This document shows, piece by piece, positions 42,201 through 50,600 of a stretch of DNA of 64,000 nt. Within the stretch, counting starts at the first letter, position 1; every line of letters starts with the position of its first letter. The DNA is from Isoperla grammatica (lineage: Eukaryota; Arthropoda; Insecta; Plecoptera; Perlodidae), in the NCBI GenBank assembly GCA_945910005.1, contig CAMDTW010000642.1:620001-684000 (forward strand). Reading direction: 5' to 3'. The translations under genes and the position numbers were made by a program. The notes beneath the pieces are model-generated. The model saw nothing but the letters and a program-made list of their open reading frames with translations, was not told where the DNA came from and did not search any database.

Positions 42201-43321
42201 TGCGTTTGTTCGTACGCATCACTCAACGACATTATTTCGCCAATGAGTTCAAGCAATTGGCGAAACACTCGCCCGTGTCTCACCGCTTCGCCCCCCTCAA
42301 ACCCTTCATTGACTCCCGTGGGTTTCTCAGGGTGGGCGGCAGACTTCACTACTCTTCACTTCCCGAAGACGCACGTCATCCGCTCTTGCTTCCCAAAGAA
42401 GCTCATCTGTCCGCGCTCTTGTGTGATGCTTTTCATCTCACGTCATTGCACTCTGGCCCTCGCACTGTGCAAGCTCTCATTCAGCAGATGTATTGGATCG
42501 TTGCTTTACGCGGTTTATTGCGGCAACGCATTCGACGTTGCTTAACCTGTTTCAAATTCCGCGCCAAGCCTGTTCAGCCAATCATGGCTGAGCCGCCTGA
42601 ACCTCGCGCTAAGCCTTCACGCGCTTTCCTAAACGTAGGCACTGACTACGCTGGCCCTTTCTCCGTGAAGACGAGTTCCCGCCGTAACGCCCCCATCGTC
42701 AAGGGTTATTTGTGCCTGTTCATCTGCATGGCCACTAAGGCTATTCACCTAGAGTTGGTCTCGGACTTATCCACTGAAGCCTTCCTGACCTGTCTTGATC
42801 GGTTTCTCGCTCGTCGTGGCCTCCCCGCTCATATTTATTCTGACTGTGGTCGTAATTACGTAGGTGCTGCCCGTACGCTCCGCGAGATACACGATTCTCT
42901 CACCTCAGCTGAAACTACTATCGCTGACAAGCTCGCTCTACGTAATGTTCAGTGGCATTTCAACCCCCCTTACGCCCCTAATTTCGGTGGCCTATGGGAA
43001 GCTGGAGTGAAGTCCGCCAAACTGCTTCTGCATAGATTAATTAAGGATTCCTCCCTTAATTTCGAGGAGTATTCTACCCTGTTTGCACGTATTGAAGCCG
43101 TGTTGAATAGTCGACCTCTTTGTGCCACTTCGTTCGACCCCCTGGAAGGCCCTGATTACCTTTACCCCGCCCACTTGTTGATTGGCACCTCACTTCTCGC
43201 ACCTCCTGAAACAACTGTCGCCGAGTCTACTTCTCACCTTTCTCGTTGGCATCAAGTGCGTCAGCTGCATCAATCCTTCTGGACGCGTTGGTCCAGAGAG
43301 TATCTGCATACGCAAATGTAG
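39218..43321 (+). CDS. pol: Pol region: zinc knuckles, PR, RT, RNase H, integrase
   Basis: 1,367 codons from the first ATG after the Gag stop; in-frame coding similarity actually begins at 39110. Residue numbers count from this ATG. Cys-rich knuckles: C56-C59-H63-C68, C89-C92-H96-C101 and a third Cys/His cluster at 107-120. Aspartic protease: DSG at 182-184 (nt 39761-39769). Reverse transcriptase about 460-640, with D511 in ALCADVRQMYRQI and YIDD at 587-590 (nt 40976-40987). RNase H about 745-890, with D761 (FCDAS), E804 (PKLELSG), D835 (YTDST) and D881. Integrase: H1073, H1078, C1108 and C1111 zinc site, then D1143, D1209 and E1261 (spacing D-65-D-51-E). It ends at TAG 43319 within the C-terminal domain. 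It would convert element RNA to DNA and integrate it. Overlapping open frames on either strand are shadows. Confidence 0.93.
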   Translation: MELCAVGKNSVTSVKSSPPVKKVNTLMVSSDVSNMSSKPSHNDSSRNHAHTNVSTCPLCKASHSFYQCNAFRGLTVDQRYDTLRQLKRCFNCMGAHLRTQCSSTKSCSVCHSTKHHSMLHVDSTQSSVDDTPVSDQGHQVPQTLSCQVRDSNPTHQTVILGTVRALISDAHGILHPFRAVIDSGSQISAITNSLVQRLGLKVKPATAQLSGVGQIHARVHGIVQCSIASRRSKQPAMHYVNAHVLSTIAGNLPTSSVSTEVIKRYHDLDLADDHFNVPGPIDFLIGADLYSDILCKTGNTIVGSKPAALNTVFGWVILGPVNSFEPAPESSYSFLAVANTPLEHTLRLFWETEEVSRPPSLDPLDSLAEEHFIKTHSRDPCGRYSVALPFKPDCIMPGYNRDVALKNFVSLERRLKRDPPLHDTYHEFMSEYARSLHMQPAPQPSKYIIPHHCVHKVPSSTTKLRVVFNASSPDKRGVALNHVLLSGPKLQSDLTRVLTTFRVYPVALCADVRQMYRQILVHQDDRVYQHIFWRPEPSSPVIEYELNTVTYGLTPSAFQAQRVLQQLVKDEGAQYPLAPRALTSNIYIDDIVSGASDLDEALALRAELQSITQCAGVELRKWASNSPDALSALPQDHLETPLVFSNDEQTLKILGLLWDPRSDCFSFHTLPFEGCVTKRSILSYIARIFDPLGFLTPFLSWMKVFMQNLWLLRVEWDESLPESLSQTWITAIESVSKLSDVSVPRLLVLSDATYRLVGFCDASEKAYAATLYLHVETCSQSHVRLLRGRSKVAPVKLLTVPKLELSGALLLSRVLKDALPALESLHIETVLLYTDSTIVLAWLSTPPHQLKTFVANRVVEILETTSPLNWSHVRSEENPADCASRGLLPQDLLNHPIWFSGPPFMRSPPFTWPRSVPSREPSHEVPELKASPTVLISLDPVVDPLLVKLQSFSSLIKAKRVFGHVVRFSRILLARRSQLAPPTGPLLPFELEDAMRLFVRITQRHYFANEFKQLAKHSPVSHRFAPLKPFIDSRGFLRVGGRLHYSSLPEDARHPLLLPKEAHLSALLCDAFHLTSLHSGPRTVQALIQQMYWIVALRGLLRQRIRRCLTCFKFRAKPVQPIMAEPPEPRAKPSRAFLNVGTDYAGPFSVKTSSRRNAPIVKGYLCLFICMATKAIHLELVSDLSTEAFLTCLDRFLARRGLPAHIYSDCGRNYVGAARTLREIHDSLTSAETTIADKLALRNVQWHFNPPYAPNFGGLWEAGVKSAKLLLHRLIKDSSLNFEEYSTLFARIEAVLNSRPLCATSFDPLEGPDYLYPAHLLIGTSLLAPPETTVAESTSHLSRWHQVRQLHQSFWTRWSREYLHTQM

Positions 43322-43333
43322 CGTGGGAAGTGG

Positions 43334-43534
43334 GTGCGCGCGTGTCCAAATCTCAGGGTCGGTGACGTCGTCTTCGTGTTGGAACCCGCCACTACCCCTT
43401 TATCTTGGCCTATTGGCAGGGTGGTTCAAGTGTGCCCCGGTAACGACAACGTCGTCCGAGTCGCGTCCGTTCGCACGTCTAAAGGAGTGTTCACCCGACC
43501 GGTGAACAAGTTAGTTACCCTCCCCTCTCTTTAG
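43334..43534 (+). pseudogene. Integrase C-terminal DUF5641-like tail, cut off by the TAG at 43319
   Basis: Same phase as the Pol frame, read from just after the stop. It contains NLRVGDVVFV, then WPIGRVVQV, VVRVASVRT and RPVNKLVTLP, which is the SH3-like DUF5641 tail that closes BEL/Pao integrases. The domain starts upstream of the stop (SRWHQVRQLHQSFWTRWSREYL at about residues 1342-1363 of the Pol frame). The stop therefore removes most of the small fold that follows the catalytic core. The true frame end is TAG 43532-43534. An internal ATG exists at 43334, but independent translation is unlikely. Confidence 0.85.
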
Positions 43535-43620
43535 TCGTTCGTTTCGGAGTGTTGTTAGATTTAGTTTTGTAGTTCTTAGGTTGTTATTTCTCATTGTCCT
43601 ATCTAAAATTGGTCTATTTT
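43535..43620 (+). other. Short 3' untranslated segment of the element
   Basis: 86 bp, T-rich, between the Gag-Pol terminal stop and the polypurine tract. There is no room for an envelope gene and no other feature is visible. Confidence 0.7.
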
Positions 43621-43632
43621 AGGTGGGCGGTA
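43621..43632 (+). other. Polypurine tract
   Basis: aggtgggcggta lies directly before the TG of the 3' LTR and is mostly purine. This is the expected plus-strand primer position. It is shorter and less pure than a classical tract, so the exact primer is uncertain. Confidence 0.6.
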
Positions 43633-44136
43633 TGTTCGCGCCAATTTTTCGTCGCTATTGTTATGTATTATTCCGGGGTTGGTCAACCTGTATATTATTA
43701 TCATATGTTTCGATTTTGGGCCAATCACGTAATCTCTTACCGTTTTCCCGTTTAGAGCCCGTTTGCTTATCTCTTATCTCGTCAGTATTGCTCGAGCTTC
43801 GATCTCGTGAAGTTCAATTTTTCTAGTGTTCCAGTCTTCGACCTCGTCGGTCACGTCAAGTTGGTTTTCTCTCTCGTTATTCTCTCGTTGCGCCCAAGAC
43901 TGCTTCCTCGACGCTGCATGTCCTGGGTTCGATCGCCTTCCAGGCATTTTCATCTTTCCTTCTTTTCTCTTCTAAACTCGAGTTTCTTTCTTCTATCTCT
44001 TTCTCTCGACGGCCACTTTCCGCCAGTCGCTATTATCTACGCTACGTCACCTTCGAACATCATTGGGGTAAGTTTCAAACACAAATATATACAGTCCACT
44101 AAAAAACTCTTCGGAGTGAGCACCCCGGCTCAAACA
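43633..44136 (+). repeat. 3' LTR, intact ends
   Basis: 504 bp, tgttcgcgcc to ctcaaaca, with TG...CA ends. It matches the 5' LTR at offset 6014 except C at 43969 where the 5' LTR has T at 37955. The solo LTR carries the same C. The satellite resumes at 44137 with ggcttatatgtcactg. A 120-codon open frame inside (43807-44169), which runs out into satellite, is not a gene; it recurs in the solo LTR. Confidence 0.95.
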
Positions 44137-47100
44137 GGCTTATATGTCACTGACTTAGCGCAGGGTTAATCAAGTACAGTCAACGTCACAAGCGAGAAAA
44201 CATGCGTTGTCCTGATACGTTGCATGTAGTGGCTTTCATGTCACTGACTTAGCGCAGGGTTTATCAAGTACAGTCACCGTCACAAGCGACGAAACATGCG
44301 TTGTCGTCATATGTTGCATGTAGTGGCTTTCATGTCACTGACTTAGCGCAGGGTTTATCAAGTTCAGTCACCGTCACAACCAAGGAAACATGCGTTGTCC
44401 TGACACGTTGCATGTAGTGGCTTCTATAACACTGACTAAGCGCAGGGTTTATCAAGTACAGTCACCGTCACAAGCGAGGAAACATGCGTTGGCCTCATAC
44501 GTTGCATGTAGTGGCTTTCATGTCACTGACTTAGGGCAGGGTTTATCAAGTACAGTCACCGTCACAAGCAAGGAAACATGCGTTGTCTTCATATGTTGCA
44601 TGTAGTTGCTTCTATGTCACTGACTTAGCGCAGGGTTTATCAAGTACAGTCACCGTCACAAGCAAGGAAACATGCGTTGTACTTATATGTTGCATGTAGT
44701 GGCTTCTATGTCACTGACTTAGCGCAAGAATTATCAAGTACAGTCACCGTCACAAGCGAGGAAACCTGCGTTGTCTTGATACGTTGCATATAGTGGCTTT
44801 CATGTCACTGACTTAGCGCAGGGTTTATCAAGTACAGTCACCGTCACAAGCGAGGAAACATGCGTTGTTCTCATATGTTGCATCAAGTGGCTTTCATGTC
44901 ACTGACTTAGCGCAGGGTTTATCAAGTACAGTCACCGTCACAAGCAAGGAAACATGCGTTGTCCTGATATGTTGCATGAAGTGGCTTCTATGTCACTGAC
45001 TTAGCGCAGGGTTTATCAAGTACAGTCACCGTCACAAGCGAGGAAACATGCGTTGTCCTCATATGTTGCATGTAGTGGCTTCTATGTCCCTGACTTAGCG
45101 CAGGGTTTATCAAGTACAGTCACCGTCACAAGCAAGGAAACATGCGTTGTCCTCATACGTTGCATGTAGTGGCTTCTATGTCACTGACTTAGCGAAAGGT
45201 TCATCAAGTACAGTCACCGTCACAAGCAAGAAAACATGCGTTGTCCTCATACGTTGCATGTAGTGGCTTTCATGTCACTGACTTAGCGCAGGGTTTATCA
45301 AGTACAGTCACCGTCACAAGCAAGAAAACATGCGTTGTCCTCATACGTTGCATGTAGTGGCTTCTATGTCACTGATTTGGCGCAGGGTTTATCAAGTACA
45401 GTCACCGTCACAAGCAAGGAAACTTGCGTTGTCCTGATACGTTGCATGTAGTGGCTTCTATGTCACTGACTTAGCGCAGGGTTTATCAAGTACAGTCACC
45501 GTCACAAGCAAGGAAACATGCGTTGTCCTCATACGTTGCATGTAGTGGCTTTCATGTCACTGACTTAGCGCAGGGTTTATCAAGTACAGTCACCGTCACA
45601 AGCAAGGAAACATGCGTTGTCCTCATACGTTGCATGTAGTTGCCTTCATGTCACTGACTTAGCGCAGGGTTTATCAAGTACAGTCACCGTCACAATAGAG
45701 AAAACATGCGTTGTCCTAATACGTTGCATGTAGTGGCTTTCATGTCACTGACTTAGCGCAGGGTTTATCAAGTACAGTCACCGTCACAAGCGAGGAAACA
45801 TGCGTTGTTCTGATATGTTGCATGTAGTGGCTTCTATTCACTGACTTAGCCCAGGGTTTATCAAGTTCAGTCACCGTCACAAGCAAGGAAACATGCGTTG
45901 TCCTGATACGTTGCATGTAGTGGCTTCTATGTCACTGACTTAGCGCAGGGTTTATCAAGTACAGTCACCGTCACAATAGAGAAAACATGCGTTGTCCTGA
46001 TACGTTGCATGTAGTGGCTTCTATGTCACTGACATAGCGCAGGGTTTATCAAGTACAGTCACCGTCACAAGCAAGGAAACATGCGTTGTCCTCATACGTT
46101 GCATGAAGTGGCTTCTATGTCACTGACTTAGCGCAGAGTTTATCAAGTACAGTCACCGTCACAAGCAAGGAAACATGAGTTGTCCTGATATGTTGCATGT
46201 AGTGGCTTCTATGTCACTGACTTAGCGCAGAGTTTATCAAGAACAGTCACCGTCACAAGCAAGGAAACATGCGTTGTCCTGATATGTTGCATGTTGTGGC
46301 TTTCATGTCACTGACTTATCGCAGGGTTTATAAAGTACAGTCACCGTCACAAGCAAGGAAACATGCGTTGTCCTCATACGTTGCATGTAGTGGCTTCTAT
46401 GTCACTGACTTAGTTATGGGTTTATCAAGTACAGTCACCGTCACAAGCAAGGAAACATGCGTTGTTCTCATACGTTGCATGTAGTGGCTTCTATGTCACT
46501 GACTTAGCGCAGGGTTTATCAAGTACAGTCACCGTCACAAGCGAGGAAACATGCGTTGTCCTGATACGTTGCATGTAGTGGCTTCTATGTCACTGACTTA
46601 GCGCAGGATTTATCAAGTACAGTCACCGTCACAAGCGAGGAAACATTCGTTGTCCTGATATGTTGCATTAAGTGGCTTATATGTCACTGACTTAGCGCAG
46701 GGTTTATCAAGTACAGTCAACGTCACAAGCGAGAAAACATGCGTTGTCCTGATACGTTGCATGTAGTGGCTTTCATGTCACTGACTTAGCGCAGGGTTTA
46801 TCAAGTACAGTCACCGTCACAAGCGACGAAACATGCGTTGTCGTCATATGTTGCATGTAGTGGCTTTCATGTCACTGAATTAGCGCAGGGTTTATCAAGT
46901 TCAGTCACCGTCACAACCAAGGAAACATGCGTTGTCCTGACACGTTGCATGTAGTGGCTTCTATAACACTGACTTAGCGCAAGGTTTATCAAGTACAGTC
47001 ACCGTCACAAGCGAGGAAACATGCGTTGGCCTCATACGTTGCATGTAGTGGCCTTCATGTCACTGACTTAGGGCAGGGTTTATCTAGTACAGTCACCGTC

Positions 47101-47641
47101 ACAAGCAAGGAAACATGCGTTGTCCTCATATGTTGCATGTAGTTGCTTCTATGTCACTGACTTAGCGCAGGGTTTATCAAGTACAGTCACCGTCAAAAGC
47201 AAGGAAACATGCGTTGTACTTATATGTTGCATGTAGTAGCTTCTATGTCACTGACTTAGCGCAAGAATTATCAAGTACAGTAACCGTCCCAAGCGAGGAA
47301 ACCTGCGTTGTCCTGATACGTTGCATATAGTGGCTTTCATGTCACTGACTTAGCGCAGGGTTTATCAAGTACAGTCACCGTCACAAGCAAGGAAACATGC
47401 GTTGTCCTGATATGTTCATGTAGTGGCTTTTAAGTCACTGACTTAGTGCAGGGTTTATCAAGTACAGTCACCGTCACAAGCAAGAAAACATGCGTTGTCC
47501 TCATACGTTGCATGTAGTGGCTTCTATGTCACTGACTTAGCGCAAGGTTTATCAAGTACAGTCACCGTCACAAGCAAGGAAACATGCGTTGTCCTCATAC
47601 GTTGCATGTAGTGGCTTTCATGTCACTGACTTAGCGCAGGT
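44137..47641 (+). repeat. Right array, proximal block (periods 2537 and 1127 bp)
   Basis: The marker monomer gcgttgtcgtc, preceded by gcgacgaaacat, occurs at 44298, 46835 and 47962. The spacings are 2537 bp (27 x 94 minus 1) and 1127 bp (12 x 94 minus 1). 44.39-45.77 kb follows the order of 18.69-19.98 kb of the left array, apart from one extra monomer. The block contains the first uninterrupted counterpart of the element's insertion site (46462-46900). Confidence 0.65.
46609..46673 (+). other. Counterpart of the pre-insertion site (first copy)
   Basis: Left of this interval, cttagcgcagga (ending 46608) equals the element's left flank. Right of it, ggcttatatgtcactg (from 46674) with the later cagtcaacgtcacaagcgag equals the element's right flank. 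The 65 bp between, from tttatcaag to gcattaagt, are missing at both LTR-bearing loci. The two monomers on the left also match 37474-37622. This interval is what the insertion locus lost. Confidence 0.8.
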
Positions 47642-50600
47642 TTTATCAAGTACAGTCACCGTCACAAGCGAGGAAACATGCGTTGTCCTCATATGTTGCA
47701 TGTAGGGGCTTCTATGTCACTGACTTAGCGCAGGATTTATCAAGTACAGTCACCGTCACAAGCGAGGAAACATTCGTTGTCCTGATATGTTGCATTAAGT
47801 GGCTTATATGTCACTGACTTAGCGCAGGGTTTATCAAGTACAGTCAACGTCACAAGCGAGAAAACATGCGTTAACCTGATACGTTGCATGTAGTGGCTTT
47901 CATGTCACTGACTTAGCGCAGGGTTTATCAAGTACAGTCACCGTCACAAGCGACGAAACATGCGTTGTCGTCATATGTTGCATGTAGTGGCTTTCATGTC
48001 ACTGACTTAGCGCAGGGTTTATCAACTTCAGTCACCGTCACAACCAAGGAAACATGCGTTGTCCTGACACGTTGCATGTAGTGGCTTCTATAACACTGAC
48101 TTAGCGCATGGTTTATCAAGTACAGTCACCGTCACAAGCGAGGAAACATGCGTTGGCCTCATACGTTGCATGTAGTGGCCTTCATGTCACTGACTTAGGG
48201 CAGGGTTTATCAAGTACAGTCACCGTCACAAGCAAGGAAACATGCGTTGTCCTCATATGTTGCATGTAGTTGCTTCTATGTCACTGACTTAGCGCAGGGT
48301 TTATCAAGAACAGTCACCGTCACAAGCAAGGAAACATGCGTTGTACTTATATGTTGCAAGTAGTAGCTTCTATGTCACTGACTTAGCGCAAGAATTATCA
48401 AGTACAGTCACCGTCACAAGCGAGGAAACCTGCGTTGTCCTGATACGTTGCATATAGTGGCTTTCATGTCACTGACTTAGCGCAGGGTTTATCAAGTACA
48501 GTCACCGTCACAAGCAAGGAAACATGCGTTGTCCTGATATGTTCATGTAGTGGCTTTTAAGTCACTGACTTAGCGCAGGGTTTATCAAGTACAGTCACCG
48601 TCACAAGCAAGGAAACATGCGTTATCCTGATACGTTGCATGTAGTGGCTTCTATGTCACTGACTTAGCGCAGGGTTTATCAAGTACAGTCACCTTCACAA
48701 GCGAGGAAACATGCGTTGTTCTCATATGTTGCATGAAGTGGCTTTCATGTCACTGACTAAGCGCAGGGTTTATCAAGTACAGTCACCGTCACAAGCGAAG
48801 AAACATGCGTTGTTCTCATATGTTGCATGAAGTGGCTTTCATGTCACTGACTTAGCGCAAGGTTTATCAAGTACAGTCACCGTCACAAGCAAGGAAACAT
48901 GCGTTGTCCTGATATGTTGCATGTAGTGGCTTCTATGTCACTTACTTAGCGCAGGGTTTATCAAGTACAGTCACCGTCACAAGCAAGGAAACATGCGTTG
49001 TCCTCATACGTTGCATGTAGTGGCTTCTATGTCACTGACTTAGCGCAGGGTTTATCAAGTACAGTCACCGTCACAAGCGAGGAAACATGCGTTGTCCTGA
49101 TATGTTGCATGTTGTGGCTTCTATGTCACTGACTTAGCGCAGGGTTTATCAAGTACAGTCGCCGTCACAAAAGAGGAAACATGGGTTGTCCTGATATGTT
49201 GCATGAAGTGGCTTCTATGTCACTGACTTAGCGCAGGGTTTATCAAGTACAGTCACCGTCACAATAGAGGAAACATGCGTTGTCCTGATATGTTGCATGT
49301 AGTGGCTTTCATTTCACTGACTTAGCGCAGGGTTTATCAAGTACAGTCACCGTCACAAAAAAGGAAACATGCGTTGTCCTGATATGTTGCATGTAGTGGC
49401 TTCTATGTTACTGATTTAGCGCAGGGTTTATCAAGTACAGTCACCGTCACACTAGAGAAAACATGCGTTTTCCTGATACGTTGCATGTAGTGGCTTTCAT
49501 GTCACTGACTTAGCGCAGGGTTTATCAAGTTCAGTCACCGTCACAAGCGAGGAAACATGCGTTGTTCTGATATGTTGCATGTAGTGGCTTCTATGTCACT
49601 GACTTAGCCCAGGGTTTATCAAGTACAGTCACCGTCACAATAGAGGAAACATGCGTCGTCCTGATACGTTGCATGTATTGGCTTCTATGTCACTGACTTA
49701 GCGCAGGGTTTATCAAGTACAGTCACCGTCACAAGCAAGTAAACATGCGTTGTCCTCATATGTTGCATGTAGTTGCTTCTATGTCACTGACTTAGCGAAA
49801 GAATTATCAAGTACTGTCACCGTCATAAGCGAGGAAACCTGCGTTGTCCTGATACGTTGCATATAGTGGCTTTCATGTCACTGACTAAGCGCAGGGTTTA
49901 TCAATAAGTGTCACCGTCACAAGCAAGGAAACATGCGTTGTCCTGATATGTTCATGTAGTGGCTTTTAAGTCACTGACTTAGCGCAGGGTTTATCAAGTA
50001 CAGTCACCGTCACAAGCAAGGAAACATGCGTTGTCCTCATACGTTGCATGTAGTGGCTTCTATGTCACTGACTTAGCGCAAGGTTTATCAAGTACAGTCA
50101 CCGTCACAAGCAAGGAAACATGCGTTGTCCTCATACGTTGCATGTAGTGGCTTTCATGTCACTGACTTAGCGCAGGCTTTATCAAGTACAGTCACCGTCA
50201 CAAGCAAGGAAACATGCGTTGTCCTCATACGTTGCATGTAGTGGCTTCTATGTCACTGACTTAGCGCAGGGTTTATCAAGTACAGTCACCGTCACAAGCA
50301 AGGAAACATGCGTGTTCCTGATACGTTGCATGTAGTGGCTTCTATGTCACTGACTTAGCGCAGGGTTTATCAAGTACAGTCACCGTCACATGCAAGGAAA
50401 CATGCGTTGTCCTGATATGTTGCATGTAGTGGCTTCTATGTCACTGACTTAGCGCAGGGTTTATAAAGTACAGCCACCGGCACACGCGAGGAAACATGCG
50501 TTGTCCTCATATGTTGCATGTAGTGGCTTCTATGTCACTGACTTAGCGCAGGGTTTATCAAGTACAGTCACCGTCACAAGCAAGGAAACATGCGTTGTCC

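Larger units (their letters stand above)
38339..43534 (+). pseudogene. gag-pol: Gag-Pol polyprotein of the BEL/Pao element, two in-frame stops
   Basis: BEL/Pao elements usually encode one long polyprotein. Here the frame from ATG 38339 to TAG 43532-43534 keeps one phase throughout (about 1,731 codon positions) and is broken only by TAA at 39107-39109 and TAG at 43319-43321. Sequence on both sides of each stop stays in frame and family-like, so these are single-base nonsense changes, not frameshifts. Domain order is Gag with DUF1759-like segment, zinc knuckles, aspartic protease, reverse transcriptase, RNase H, integrase with HHCC and DDE, and DUF5641-like C-terminus. All catalytic residues I looked for are present. 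The start was chosen because the family-like Gag sequence begins there and ATGG has purines at -3 and +4. As it stands the frame cannot give a full polyprotein without suppression of both stops. Confidence 0.93.
37623..44136 (+). mobile_element. BEL/Pao-class LTR retrotransposon, full-length but defective
   Basis: The 6,514-bp element has LTRs at both ends, a primer-binding site, one Gag-Pol frame and a polypurine tract. Pol domain order is protease, reverse transcriptase (YIDD), RNase H, integrase, which separates it from Copia. The Gag DUF1759-like segment and the integrase C-terminal DUF5641-like segment point specifically to BEL/Pao. No envelope frame exists, since only 86 bp lie between the last stop and the polypurine tract. 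It sits inside the 94-bp satellite. The left end has lost the first four LTR bases, and no target-site duplication remains. The two aligned LTRs differ at one base in 500 by eye (37955 T, 43969 C), which suggests a recent insertion, yet the coding frame holds two stops. It may have been mobilised by proteins supplied in trans, or one stop may be read through. Confidence 0.95.

Noticed and set aside
39013..43505. Other open frames overlapping Gag-Pol on both strands (for example 40550-40915 and 41645-41986 on minus; 42102-42545 and 43182-43505 on plus)
   Set aside because: Shadows of the Gag-Pol frame, with no recognisable domains of their own.
43535..43632. Possible envelope gene downstream of Pol
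   Set aside because: Only 86 bp separate the last stop from the polypurine tract.
43807..44169. 120-codon frame in the 3' LTR, also at 63501-63863
   Set aside because: It lies in LTR sequence and runs into satellite at its end. Identity between copies reflects LTR identity, not coding constraint.
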